Source: Legionellaceae bacterium (GTDB lineage: Bacteria > Pseudomonadota > Gammaproteobacteria > Legionellales > Legionellaceae). From it: a stretch of 64,000 bases of DNA. The position numbers were made by a program, and so were the translations under genes. The stretch covers positions 48,085-112,084 of the forward strand of contig JARGPP010000026.1 of the NCBI GenBank assembly GCA_029210085.1, read 5' to 3'. This document shows positions 40,328 through 49,256 of the stretch, one piece after another (within the stretch, counting starts at the first letter, position 1; each line of letters opens with the position of its first letter). The notes below the pieces were generated by a model, which was given only the letters and a program-made list of their open reading frames with translations, was not told the origin of the DNA and searched no databases.

Positions 40328-41750
40328 CGCCTGCACCATAAGCTGCATCGACCTTAGAAAACAAAGCTAGTTGACGATTAATAATTTGTTTGGGTACACC
40401 TTGCATCGCTGCTGCAATATTTGTATACAAACGTGCACGTTCAGCTTCATTAAATAAGTTAAATAAATGCTTCACTTGCGTATAATCATCATTATTAAAA
40501 CGGTGGGAATATCTTTCTGCATCACCATCTAAAGCAAGCGGTGGCTCTTCAAGTACTTTATTTTCAGTAGGGCCTCCAAAACTATTGGGCTCATAATAAG
40601 CATCTGGATTTTGAGTATTATTGTCCTGAAATCGCATTGCTCCATCTTTATGATAAGTATGCACAGGGCATTGAGGGGCATTTACGGGCAGCGCTTCATA
40701 ATGGGTGCCAATGCGATGTCTATGGGCATCAGCATATGAAAAAAGTCTTCCTTGAAGCATTTTATCGGGTGAAAACCCAATGCCAGGCACAATATTTGAA
40801 GGAGACATGGCAAGCTGCTCAATCTCCGAGAAATAATTATCAGGATTACGATTAAGCGTTAACAGGCCAACTTCAATTAATGGAAAATCACCATGTGGCC
40901 ACACTTTGGTTAAATCAAAAGGGTTATAGGCAAATGATTGGGCTTGCTCTTCTTCCATGACTTGAATATATAATTTCCACTTAGGGTAATCGCCTGCTTC
41001 AATACTATTGAATAAATCTTCTTGTGTTGACTCTCTTGTCTGACCGACGACATCAGCTGCTTCAGCATTGGTCCAGTGTTTATGGCCTTGTTCGGTTTTA
41101 AAATGAAATTTTGTCCAAACACGCTTATTATCTGCATTGATTAAGCTAAACGTGTGTGAACCATAGCCATTCATATGTCTAACTGATTGCGGTAGACCTC
41201 TGTCTGAGAATAAAATAGTGACCTGGTGTAAACTCTCAGGCGATAGTGACCAAAAGTCCCACATGGCAGTTGGGCTTCTTAAGTGAGTTTTAGGGTGCCT
41301 TTTTTGTGTATGAATAAAATCTGGAAACTTATAGGGATCTCGTACAAAAAAAACAGGCGTATTATTACCAACCATATCCCAATTACCAGCTTCAGTATAA
41401 AACTTTACTGCAAAACCACGTACATCACGTTCAGCATCAGCAGCTCCCAGCTCACCAGCAACCGTTGAAAATCGTGTGATTATATCTGTTTTTTTACCTA
41501 TTTTAGAAAAAATATCGGCACGCGTATATTCAGTAATATCATGGGTTACTGTAAATACTCCATGCGCACCCCAACCTTTAGCATGTACCACACGTTCAGG
41601 AATACGCTCTCGATTTTGATGAGCAAGTTTTTCAATGAGTTTATAGTCTTCTATTAGTACAGGCCCATAAGGACCCGCTGTTAAACTATTTTGATTATCT
41701 GTGACAATATTACCTGCTGTGGTGGTTAGATTTTTAGTTTTATCTGACAT
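40305..41750 (-). CDS. katA: Monofunctional haem catalase (small subunit)
   Basis: It decomposes H2O2. The 481-residue length is the clade 3 small-subunit type. The distal His56 lies in [13 protein letters not shown] and Asn129 in [11 protein letters not shown]. The proximal haem Tyr is in [14 protein letters not shown]. The Trp in KGWGAHG is unusual where I would expect a small residue (Ala or Ser). It has no signal peptide, so it is cytosolic. The gene is monocistronic. Confidence 0.95.
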   Translation of the reverse strand: MSDKTKNLTTTAGNIVTDNQNSLTAGPYGPVLIEDYKLIEKLAHQNRERIPERVVHAKGWGAHGVFTVTHDITEYTRADIFSKIGKKTDIITRFSTVAGELGAADAERDVRGFAVKFYTEAGNWDMVGNNTPVFFVRDPYKFPDFIHTQKRHPKTHLRSPTAMWDFWSLSPESLHQVTILFSDRGLPQSVRHMNGYGSHTFSLINADNKRVWTKFHFKTEQGHKHWTNAEAADVVGQTRESTQEDLFNSIEAGDYPKWKLYIQVMEEEQAQSFAYNPFDLTKVWPHGDFPLIEVGLLTLNRNPDNYFSEIEQLAMSPSNIVPGIGFSPDKMLQGRLFSYADAHRHRIGTHYEALPVNAPQCPVHTYHKDGAMRFQDNNTQNPDAYYEPNSFGGPTENKVLEEPPLALDGDAERYSHRFNNDDYTQVKHLFNLFNEAERARLYTNIAAAMQGVPKQIINRQLALFSKVDAAYGAGVKAALNV

Positions 41751-41795
41751 CCTGTTATTCTCCTACTCAGTGATTTCATGGACATATTGATTGGG

Positions 41796-42362
41796 CTAAC
41801 ATGGTGGAAGAGCAGCCGTACTCCAATCGGCAGCAGCATTTTCACACACATTGCCACCACTGCAGGTTACTCCATTACAACTCAGGTTTTGCACTTCTAT
41901 ATGTGCGTATGCCCCAGAAAAAGGTGTAGAAGATTGCTGCATGATTATATCTATACATTGAGTTGCCACATTTCCTGCAGATAGTGCAGACAGAGCTTCT
42001 GTCCCAAAAAAGAAAGGAACTCCGTCTTGAAACGTAAAGAGCATGCCTGTTACATCTGCGGTGGAGGCTATCGATCCCAGAAAGCAGGTTGGGGTCGAGT
42101 AATAAGTAATGTTACTTAATAGCCTGATATTTCGGTCAGAGGCTGTACCTATAAACAGGGTTATGGAAGGGCCAGCTGTATCCGAGAGCAACTGCTTTGA
42201 AGGCGAGATAAATAATTCATTCAATGCATTGGGAAGATGAGTTTTACTTTCATCAAGATAATACTTGTCGTTGGCATAAACACTCATGGGCAAGATGAGT
42301 AGCATTTGCATAGCCCTCAAAAAAGATGTCTTTTTATTCCAGTGTTTTAATTGATGCAACAT
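41796..42362 (-). CDS. Secreted Cys-containing protein, unknown
   Basis: Unrecognised, 188 residues from ATG 42362 (AGGA upstream), rather than an in-frame start at 42377. A positively charged N-terminus is followed by a hydrophobic stretch (AMQMLLILPMSVYA), which looks like a cleavable signal peptide ending at SVYA. The mature part has six or so Cys, several near the C-terminus (CNGVTCSGGNVC). This suggests a disulfide-stabilised exported protein. It lies alone between catalase and the recombinase. Confidence 0.6.
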   Translation of the reverse strand: MLHQLKHWNKKTSFLRAMQMLLILPMSVYANDKYYLDESKTHLPNALNELFISPSKQLLSDTAGPSITLFIGTASDRNIRLLSNITYYSTPTCFLGSIASTADVTGMLFTFQDGVPFFFGTEALSALSAGNVATQCIDIIMQQSSTPFSGAYAHIEVQNLSCNGVTCSGGNVCENAAADWSTAALPPC

Positions 42363-42477
42363 TACAAATCCTTCCAAATGCTATTCATTTTTTAGTATCG
42401 CATCCAAAGGGAATTAAAGTAAATGCCGACTTAGCACAAGGACCAATCTAAATAAATAAGCGAGCGATAAAGCACGC

Positions 42478-43719
42478 TCATGTTATTTCATCATCAAAAA
42501 TACGCTTTTTACGCGCAGATTGATGCCGTTCACGTAACTCAATATCGATATATTTATCAGTAATTGCACTTGAGCTATGACCCGCATCATCTCGTACATG
42601 TTCACGTGGCCGTACTTTTACATCGTCAGAAATGCCGGTATGCCTCAACCAATGTACAGTTGCTTCATGAAGTGTCTCAGCTTCTTCTGCCAAGTTATCT
42701 TGATGTAACTGCTCAATAGCCGCATCAAATGCAAGCTGCACTAAGTTTCGAATATGATTCGTGCTGGTAATCGGACCGCGTCCCTTTTGCTTAGGTAGGA
42801 GAGGTGAATAATCAGCAGGTGAGGGCAGAGGTGATAAGTTAATATGCTTTCGCCAACGCTTTAGCGCTTCAAGCATGGCTTCACTGACTGCAATTTGTCG
42901 CTCTTTATTGCCTTTCCCAACCGTTGTGAACCACCAGTTTCCATCACCGTCACGCGTAAAATGATTCATTTGCGGTGACCATCGGGGTGTTGCTGTCAGC
43001 TCTGATATTCTTAAATACATTGCATATAATGCCGATAAAATAAACAGTGTGCGCTCATGATCTGCGGGAAATGCTTCAGCAAGTTTTTGGGTGTTTTCAA
43101 CGACATACTGCCATTGCAGCTCAGATAAACGCCTAATCTTAATAGGCCCTTGCGTCTTACGAATAAAACGGCTTTTTTGTCGTACAAGTGCAAATGGATT
43201 ATTACGCACATGCTCTTCTTGCACGAGATATTGATAAAAGCTACTTAAAATGGCGAATAACTCTCGAAGTGAGCTTTGTGAAAGCTCAAAATTTTTAATA
43301 TCAGGCGTTTGTCCTCGCCTGTGTGCAACTTTAGAAACGGTGACAACAAAAGGGCGCCAAACTGGATTTGGAGCACGCTGACCGTTTTTCTCAATAAAAC
43401 GTGCTGGTTTTGAGGTTCCAATCCAATGCTTAGGTGGTGCTTGGGAGAACTCAATAAATTGTTCAATGTCTTCTCGGGTTAAGTCGGATAGTTTTTTTTC
43501 TACAATCAAAGTAGCCCAGTGTAAAAAACGTTCAACCTCACGCCTGTATCCATTGAAAGTACCTTGACTGCCTTTATAAGCTAACAAGAATTGTGCTGAT
43601 ATAGTAATGTCATCTAAGTCATAAGCTTCTTCAAGATAGCCCCAAGCACGTACCTCTAATTGCTCTTCAAGACAGGCCAGAGTATCAAACAGTGGTTTTG
43701 GGCAAGAAGAATTATTCAT
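42478..43719 (-). CDS. Tyrosine recombinase / phage-type integrase
   Basis: The protein has 413 residues from ATG 43719 (AGGA upstream; a GTG at 43749 is possible). An N-terminal SAM-like core-binding region with SDLTREDIEQF is followed by a catalytic domain. The latter has the first Arg in YLRISELTAT, the HxxR box in HWLRHTGIS, the second His in DDAGHSSSAI and the Tyr in TDKYIDIEL. It is therefore complete and probably active. No phage or island genes or att repeats were found around it. It is divergent from the Xre-RES pair. Confidence 0.9.
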   Translation of the reverse strand: MNNSSCPKPLFDTLACLEEQLEVRAWGYLEEAYDLDDITISAQFLLAYKGSQGTFNGYRREVERFLHWATLIVEKKLSDLTREDIEQFIEFSQAPPKHWIGTSKPARFIEKNGQRAPNPVWRPFVVTVSKVAHRRGQTPDIKNFELSQSSLRELFAILSSFYQYLVQEEHVRNNPFALVRQKSRFIRKTQGPIKIRRLSELQWQYVVENTQKLAEAFPADHERTLFILSALYAMYLRISELTATPRWSPQMNHFTRDGDGNWWFTTVGKGNKERQIAVSEAMLEALKRWRKHINLSPLPSPADYSPLLPKQKGRGPITSTNHIRNLVQLAFDAAIEQLHQDNLAEEAETLHEATVHWLRHTGISDDVKVRPREHVRDDAGHSSSAITDKYIDIELRERHQSARKKRIFDDEIT

Positions 43720-43769
43720 AGCACTTATTATCCTAAAAACTTGATTCACAAATACCCTTATAATTGCAC

Positions 43770-43797
43770 ATTAAATTAATATTATCTATAATTTAAT
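43770..43797. promoter_or_regulatory. Palindrome, candidate operator of the Xre-RES pair
   Basis: ATTAAATTA (43770-43778) and TAATTTAAT (43789-43797) are perfect complements 10 bp apart. They end 17 bp before the antitoxin ATG and lie in the shared promoter region with the recombinase gene. Xre antitoxins of this class bind such sites to repress their own operon; that role is inferred here. Confidence 0.5.
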
Positions 43798-43814
43798 ATG
43801 AAATTAAAAATAAG

Positions 43815-44198
43815 ATGAAAATGATGATGGATATACCCCAAATTGCCTCAGATAAGTCGCAAACACTCACCAAAGCACTATTGCGTATGGCCAGTTTTTG
43901 GAAATTATCGGGAAAAGATCTGAGCGAGATCATTGGTATCAGTGAATCAAGCGCAACACGTCTACATCAAAATAAAAAAATGATCGCGCCTAACAGTAAA
44001 GAAGGGGAGCTAGCTATTCTTCTGTTGAGAATTTATCGTAGCTTAAATGCTTTAGTTGGTAATCATCATGATAAGGCCTATGCCTGGTTACATAGTCATA
44101 ATACATATTTTAAAAACAAACCTATTCATCTCATGAAAACAGTTCAGGGCTTAGTGCTTGTACTTAATTATTTGGATGCTATGCGAGGCAAGTTATGA
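43815..44198 (+). CDS. Xre/MbcA/ParS-type antitoxin (DUF2384)
   Basis: The protein has 127 residues. An N-terminal helix-turn-helix region (LSEIIGISESSATRLHQ) is followed by the DUF2384 toxin-binding domain, recognisable from AYAWLHSHNTYFKNKPIHLM and VLNYLDAMRGKL at the end. It neutralises the RES toxin encoded next and probably represses the operon. Its stop overlaps the toxin start (ATGA), the usual arrangement. Confidence 0.9.
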   Translation: MKMMMDIPQIASDKSQTLTKALLRMASFWKLSGKDLSEIIGISESSATRLHQNKKMIAPNSKEGELAILLLRIYRSLNALVGNHHDKAYAWLHSHNTYFKNKPIHLMKTVQGLVLVLNYLDAMRGKL

Positions 44199-44920
44199 AT
44201 GTTTGGGGATTATGTGAAGGCAGCAAGCATTTAACGGCACTCAAAGCAGAACCTTGGCGCGTTGTTGAAGCGCAGCACATTTTAAATGCCCGTGATTTAG
44301 TCGATAGCATTGATGAATATGAAATGCTAGAAGATTTACTGGAAGATTCAAAGCCTAACATTGAAGTCAAATCATCAAATCCTTTAATTTTTACACCTTT
44401 TAGATATCCACCACTTGATTATGGCTCACGTTTTGGTCGTGTCTTTGAACCATCTCTTTGGTATGGGTCACTCAATATAATAACAGCACTTACAGAGGTC
44501 GCTTACTACCGATTGAAATTTAACCAAGATACAGAAGCTGACTTAGGTTATGTTGATACCTTATTAACTGCTTTTAATGTACTCATTCAAACAGAGCAGG
44601 GGATTGATCTCACGAAAATACCGTTCTCTGAATATACGGCTGATATTTCTTCAAAAACATCCTATATAACCAGTCACTTATTAGGGTCTGACATGCGTAA
44701 AAATAACATCCATGCTTTTATTTTTTATTCGGCAAGAGCCCAAGAAAAGTCAAAAAATATAGGCATTTATACACCCGTTATTTTTTCTAAAAAACAGAAT
44801 CAATATACTTATAATCAGCAAACCTGGAAATGTATTTCCAATAAAACAACTGTTCAAATAGCAAGAGCAGATATGCTGGGGAAACGGGAAACACTGAGCT
44901 TTAATCAGCATGATTTTTAG
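44195..44920 (+). CDS. RES-domain toxin (NAD+-degrading family)
   Basis: The protein has 241 residues. The RES domain spans roughly residues 65-220. The conserved Arg is in TPFRYPP, then GSRFGR, then LWYGSLNIITALTEVAYYR carries the Glu. A Ser-bearing block (FYSARA) follows. Known RES toxins deplete NAD+ by phosphorolysis. At 241 residues it is longer than minimal RES toxins (about 150-170), with an N-terminal extension starting MNVWGLCEGSKHLTAL. It is coupled to the antitoxin by ATGA. Confidence 0.88.
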   Translation: MNVWGLCEGSKHLTALKAEPWRVVEAQHILNARDLVDSIDEYEMLEDLLEDSKPNIEVKSSNPLIFTPFRYPPLDYGSRFGRVFEPSLWYGSLNIITALTEVAYYRLKFNQDTEADLGYVDTLLTAFNVLIQTEQGIDLTKIPFSEYTADISSKTSYITSHLLGSDMRKNNIHAFIFYSARAQEKSKNIGIYTPVIFSKKQNQYTYNQQTWKCISNKTTVQIARADMLGKRETLSFNQHDF

Positions 44921-44955
44921 TTGGCTGAATTAAAGTTTATTAAAGTTCATACAAA

Positions 44956-44986
44956 AATAATCACCACAAAGAGTGTGGTGATTATT
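44956..44986. terminator. Bidirectional hairpin terminator
   Basis: AATAATCACCACA (44956-44968) pairs perfectly with TGTGGTGATTATT (44974-44986) across a five-base loop. It lies between the RES toxin and the convergent membrane-protein gene, with A/T-rich flanks on both sides. Confidence 0.75.
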
Positions 44987-45002
44987 ATCAAAAATTTTAA
45001 AT

Positions 45003-45404
45003 TTATCGACGATAAATAGCACCAATCAACACACCACCAATCAAATACTCAATCACTGATGTACTAAACCAGCAGATTGCCAGTATTAATGGAATAGGTA
45101 TATAAAAATAGGCCGCAAAGGCTTGTATTCCTGAAAATATTCCTAGGTAAACGCCAAAACACAAGCCTTTATTCCAGCCGCCATCAGGATAAAAACGTGT
45201 GAAGATAAATGTGGCCCATAGAGCAACCATAGCCATCAATAAGAAATTAAAATGAAGGTAAGTTTGCATTTCTTCATGGCTTCTCCAAACAGAAGCTGTT
45301 TCTTGGTAAATATGTTGTAATAACATGCCATGGATTAGCCATTCATAAAGAAAGATAAAACCAAAGAGTACGACAGCAGCACTTAAAAAACGTTTGATGT
45401 TCAT
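45003..45404 (-). CDS. Small four-helix membrane protein, unknown
   Basis: The protein has 133 residues from ATG 45404 with AGGAG six bases upstream; the longer frame to 45482 is rejected. About four hydrophobic segments: SAAVVLFGFIFLYEWLI, FLLMAMVALWATFIF, a Gly-rich GVYLGIFSGIQAFAAYFYI, and IEYLIGGVLIGAIY. The pattern resembles DUF1761/DUF2177-like small membrane proteins; not certain. It is flanked on both sides by strong hairpins. Confidence 0.7.
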   Translation of the reverse strand: MNIKRFLSAAVVLFGFIFLYEWLIHGMLLQHIYQETASVWRSHEEMQTYLHFNFLLMAMVALWATFIFTRFYPDGGWNKGLCFGVYLGIFSGIQAFAAYFYIPIPLILAICWFSTSVIEYLIGGVLIGAIYRR

Positions 45405-45498
45405 TTGTTTCTCCTGAAAATAAACGAGACACCATAAAGTATCAGAATATCTATGAAAGTGCGATAAAGGATAAAAGTCCAAGAATAGTGTTTATTTC

Positions 45499-45532
45499 AA
45501 TACTGGTGATTATGCGAGTAATCACCAGTATT
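45499..45532. terminator. Strong hairpin upstream of the small membrane protein gene
   Basis: AATACTGGTGATTA (45499-45512) and TAATCACCAGTATT (45519-45532) form a perfect 14 bp stem with a six-base loop. The short T-run that follows (GGGTTTTTC) would end plus-strand transcripts. For the minus strand it lies upstream of the 45.4 kb gene, so it could also affect that gene. Confidence 0.6.
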
Positions 45533-45627
45533 AGGGTTTTTCTAAGGCCTCTTTTTTGTCTTTTTGCGTTTGCAATCTTTCTGAACGCTATTCAGGCCAG
45601 ACTTTACTTATTTGAACGCTGAGCTAT

Positions 45628-46434
45628 TTACCCTAACTGACCTAAACAAAGATTTGCTTCTATTGATGGATAAAATAAACGAGGTAATTCTCTATCATTA
45701 TCTCGTTTATTTCGTTCTTGAATATAAGATGCTTTATCAAATATATCTTTAATCAGAATATTATGTTTTTTCTGGCTTTCAACTGTACTTTCCCATTCAG
45801 CGATACAGCCTTCTTTAGGGTAATCATGCCCTGTGAAAACCTTAGTGTGCCCAGGAAGCATAAAAATTTTTTGAATGGATTTATATGATTGTTCTGCACT
45901 TCCACCCGGAAAATCAATGCGTCCTGTTCCCATATGTGGCATAAAAATCAAATCACCTACAAACACAGCATCATTTATTAAGTAGCTCACACAAGATGGT
46001 GTGTGTCCCGGCGTATGAAGTACTTTGACGACTTGCTCGCCAATATTGAATATATCTCCATCTTTAAATAAACAATTAAATTGTGACCCATCGAGCGGTA
46101 CACCTTCCCTATTTTTAAATTGAGGAACCCAATGTTTTAAAACCGCTAATACCCCTTTACCAATGCCTATTTTTCCACCTATTTTTTGCTGTAAATAATA
46201 AGCTGCTGTCAAATGGTCAGCATGCACATGTGTTTCCAAAAGCCACTTAAGGGTTAAATTCAATTGTTTAATATACTCAATCACAGCATCAGCTGATTTT
46301 GTAGATATTTTTTGGGATGCTAGATCATAATCCAGCACAGGATCAATCACAGCGCACTGCCTGGTTGCTTCATCACTCACCACATACGTGATTGTATTTG
46401 TTGTTTGATCAAAGAATGGTTTGATAATTAGCAT
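45628..46434 (-). CDS. Metallo-beta-lactamase-fold hydrolase (persulfide dioxygenase-like)
   Basis: The protein has 268 residues. The metal motif THVHADHLTAAYYL (HxHxDH), HTPGHTPSCVSYL, VGDLIFMPHMGTGRIDFPGG and TGHDYP are all present. Overall order and the GRIDFPGG block match the ETHE1 / Blh group that oxidises glutathione persulfide. Glyoxalase II is less likely. ATG 46434 is used. No rhodanese or BigR regulator lies beside it. Confidence 0.85.
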   Translation of the reverse strand: MLIIKPFFDQTTNTITYVVSDEATRQCAVIDPVLDYDLASQKISTKSADAVIEYIKQLNLTLKWLLETHVHADHLTAAYYLQQKIGGKIGIGKGVLAVLKHWVPQFKNREGVPLDGSQFNCLFKDGDIFNIGEQVVKVLHTPGHTPSCVSYLINDAVFVGDLIFMPHMGTGRIDFPGGSAEQSYKSIQKIFMLPGHTKVFTGHDYPKEGCIAEWESTVESQKKHNILIKDIFDKASYIQERNKRDNDRELPRLFYPSIEANLCLGQLG

Positions 46435-46600
46435 ATAAATACCCTTTCAAGACTCAGTCAATAAAATCATGATGTGACACAAAGGCTCTGATGTTGTAAT
46501 GCTTGTCAGGTGTCCTCTTAGCACGGCTTTCTATTCAAAATAATATCAACAGCTATTAAAGCATCAAACTTACTTTTCATGCTGATATATAAAAATAAAC

Positions 46601-46981
46601 TTACCCCACTTGTTCTTTGGCCTTATCCCAAAAAACCATTAATTCATCAAACGCCAAACCGTCTAACTGATGAAGCCCTTGCTCATTTGCAATTGCTTTA
46701 ACGGCATTCATGCGACGTTCAAATTTCTCTACTGTTTTTCTTAAAGTATCTTTTGGGTTGAATTTACAATACACACACAATGAAAATACAGCATGTAATA
46801 AATCACCTATTTCTTCTTGTAGTTCAGATTGAGTGATTTGCTGCGAAGCGTTTTCTAGGTGCTCATTGACTTCTTCGCATTCACTTTGAATTTGCGCCAT
46901 AATTTGCGACGTATTTTCCCAGCGAAACCCGAATTTATCTGCATCCAGCTCTGCTGCAAGTACTCTTTCTAATAACTCCAT
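46601..46981 (-). CDS. MazG-like nucleoside triphosphate pyrophosphohydrolase
   Basis: The protein has 126 residues forming a single MazG domain: FRWENTSQIMAQIQSECEEV, then LQEEIGDLLHAVFSLCVY, with the ExxE...EExxD magnesium-binding acids. Full-length E. coli MazG has two such domains, so this is the short form. It cleaves NTPs to NMP and PPi, probably cleaning non-canonical nucleotides. The gene is isolated. Confidence 0.85.
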   Translation of the reverse strand: MELLERVLAAELDADKFGFRWENTSQIMAQIQSECEEVNEHLENASQQITQSELQEEIGDLLHAVFSLCVYCKFNPKDTLRKTVEKFERRMNAVKAIANEQGLHQLDGLAFDELMVFWDKAKEQVG

Positions 46982-47171
46982 ACAAATAACCTCAAAAAAC
47001 CAATCAAAATAATTTTGCCTGACAGTTAAAGTGCTTTAAAAGCTTCATTTAAAATGATAGATGCCAAGTTAGATATCGTATATCAAACACTTAGAGAAAT
47101 ATTAACATTCGTGAGTAAAAAGGCTCCTTTTGGAATGAAGCTATAGAACTGAATGCGATATTTGAATAAAA

Positions 47172-48125
47172 TCAGGCAAAGTTTCCTACCCATTTTACAC
47201 CTAAATATGCCCCTTCAAACGATACGTCACTACTCTCAGCATCAAACCGTTCGACTATGGCTGAAATATAATCAAAGAACATCCAACCAATATCAAGGGT
47301 AAAGTCACCCCACATGGTCGCTTGTTTGTAATTAAAACCCGCTTTAATATCAAATTCAGGCACAACACCGGTCTCAGCGGTCCTATTATAAATATCTCTG
47401 ATTGCATCAGCAGGATTAGATACAATAAATAGTTTTGATCGTGTTGCACCCACTAAAACTTCAACCGCTGCCTTGGTATACACACTCATGCCACTGATTA
47501 AATCACAGGGTAAATTATATTTTAAGTCGACACCAAATCGAGGACCAAAACCACTAAAATAACCATTATTCTGGCCTGTGATAGATTGCAAACCACGAAA
47601 AGCAGCTTGATTGCCAGCCATACGAAGGAATGATCTTTCTTTACTAATCAGCGCATACTGAAAACCAGCAAATCCACGAATGCCATCACTATCTGTGACC
47701 GGAATCACTTGACTCACCTCAAAATTAACAGCAAGCCATTTGTTTTCTTGCTGTATCACTCTAAACCCACGATTGGGTATGATGTTGTATACATCATGTT
47801 TATTGTCTAAAGAATAAAGGTTAAGAGTAAATGCTCTATCATTTCCGATATGATAGGCTCCTTCTGCAAAAAAACCCCACCCATAGCCTCTGAGTGAAAC
47901 AGGTGCCTCTTGATTTCCTGTCAGTGTATTGATAATAGATTGTTCGGTTTTCCAAGGCTGATTGGCATATGTTTCTTCAAGATATAATGCATTTGCACCA
48001 AATTCCCAAGCTGATGTATCACAGGGAGCAGTATCTGATAAACCGCATGCCGGTCGCATCATACCCGCATAAGCTGAGTGAATACCCAAAGAAAAAATAA
48101 GCAATATTATTTTTTTTGTGCTCAT
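47172..48125 (-). CDS. Outer-membrane protein of the Lpg1974/MOMP family
   Basis: The protein has 317 residues with signal peptide MSTKKIILLIFSLGIHSAYA. The mature start GMMRPACGLSDTAPCDTSAW, the aromatic strands, and the final FEGAYLGVKWVGNF resemble the Legionella Lpg1974/major outer-membrane protein family of pore-forming barrels. This is the best lineage marker in the window. It sits 15 bp downstream of the choloylglycine-hydrolase-like gene on the same strand. Confidence 0.82.
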   Translation of the reverse strand: MSTKKIILLIFSLGIHSAYAGMMRPACGLSDTAPCDTSAWEFGANALYLEETYANQPWKTEQSIINTLTGNQEAPVSLRGYGWGFFAEGAYHIGNDRAFTLNLYSLDNKHDVYNIIPNRGFRVIQQENKWLAVNFEVSQVIPVTDSDGIRGFAGFQYALISKERSFLRMAGNQAAFRGLQSITGQNNGYFSGFGPRFGVDLKYNLPCDLISGMSVYTKAAVEVLVGATRSKLFIVSNPADAIRDIYNRTAETGVVPEFDIKAGFNYKQATMWGDFTLDIGWMFFDYISAIVERFDAESSDVSFEGAYLGVKWVGNFA

Positions 48126-48140
48126 GCTAAATCGTCCTTT

Positions 48141-49232
48141 TTATTGTTCTAAAAATCGCTGGGTCGCATCTATCATATTGGATTTTTCGTCCATAAGCAC
48201 CTTATTTAACTTAGGTGAGCCAGGTTTCAATGGTATCCGATTCATCTCAATTTTTTGCATGATTAAATTTGAATAACTTCGAAAATATAACGTATTATGC
48301 GTTAAATCTTTGATCACAACCCATTGTGTATAATCGATATTGTCTGAAGTATGCTCTCCCTTTTCTCCTCGAACACTACCATATGGAATATCCACATTAT
48401 TTAAAATATGTTCCGCTAAGTTAATGGTCTTGGCTGCGTCATCACACTGTTCTGCTGTATGAACTAAATAAGCAATTCTTACAAAACGTGACGGTGGCGT
48501 ATAGTCTCCAGGTAAACCTAATGCTCCTGCACCCTGCCCTGTTGCAGCATAGGTTATCCCATCTTTATTGATAGGAGCAGGCGCATAAGGAGATAAATGA
48601 ACATAGTTGTCTAAATTTGTATTTTGCCAAGGATAACTCGGTGAGTTGGTTAAAATGCCTGTTTTGTCATCATACATATTTAATTGACCATCAACATATT
48701 CAATGGCAATGCTATGGCCTGTTTTATCTGTTACAACATAGTGCACCGGAAAAGTAACTGATTGCCCTGCGTGCATTAAAGCTTTTGAGTAAGTATTCAA
48801 TTGAGGTAAAGCTTGCTTAACTTCATCCGTACTTGAAAAATTTCCTAATATATAATCAGCCATTTGGTAATACGGCATTGATTTTGATGCTTTGCTTGCA
48901 TCATATGCTTCATATTTTGCAATCCCTGGAAGATATAATAAGTCAAATGACAAGCCTTGTTCATTTAAACCACTCACCGGAAATAAATGAAATCCGTTTA
49001 ATGCTAAATAGCCATATTTTGCTTGCCAATGTAATCCTGGTTGATTATCGGGTGTTGTGCTATCAAAAGTCGCCTTGCGATTAACTGTATAAATCTCTGT
49101 TTCAAGGTTAGGCCCAAACTCCATTGAACGGCCAATAATAACACTGTTATCTTTAGCCATAAGTCGAAAATGAGTGCAAGTAAAGCCCATACTTGTATAC
49201 AAACACAAGCAAACGATTAAAATCCTTTTCAT
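48141..49232 (-). CDS. Exported choloylglycine-hydrolase-like Ntn amidase
   Basis: The protein has 363 residues. A signal peptide (about 1-18) leads straight to Cys19 in FTCTHFRLMAKDNSVIIGRS, where cleavage would expose the N-terminal nucleophile Cys of linear-amide C-N hydrolases. The conserved R-x-M-E-F follows (GRSMEFGPN). The family hydrolyses bile salts, penicillin V or acyl-homoserine lactones; the substrate is unknown here. Export makes a periplasmic or external substrate likely. Confidence 0.85.
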   Translation of the reverse strand: MKRILIVCLCLYTSMGFTCTHFRLMAKDNSVIIGRSMEFGPNLETEIYTVNRKATFDSTTPDNQPGLHWQAKYGYLALNGFHLFPVSGLNEQGLSFDLLYLPGIAKYEAYDASKASKSMPYYQMADYILGNFSSTDEVKQALPQLNTYSKALMHAGQSVTFPVHYVVTDKTGHSIAIEYVDGQLNMYDDKTGILTNSPSYPWQNTNLDNYVHLSPYAPAPINKDGITYAATGQGAGALGLPGDYTPPSRFVRIAYLVHTAEQCDDAAKTINLAEHILNNVDIPYGSVRGEKGEHTSDNIDYTQWVVIKDLTHNTLYFRSYSNLIMQKIEMNRIPLKPGSPKLNKVLMDEKSNMIDATQRFLEQ

Positions 49233-49256
49233 GTCTTTTATTCCTTATTGGGCTTC

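Noticed and set aside
42478..45002. Prophage or integrative island
   Set aside because: There is only one recombinase and a toxin-antitoxin pair, with no structural, replication or conjugation genes and no att duplication found.
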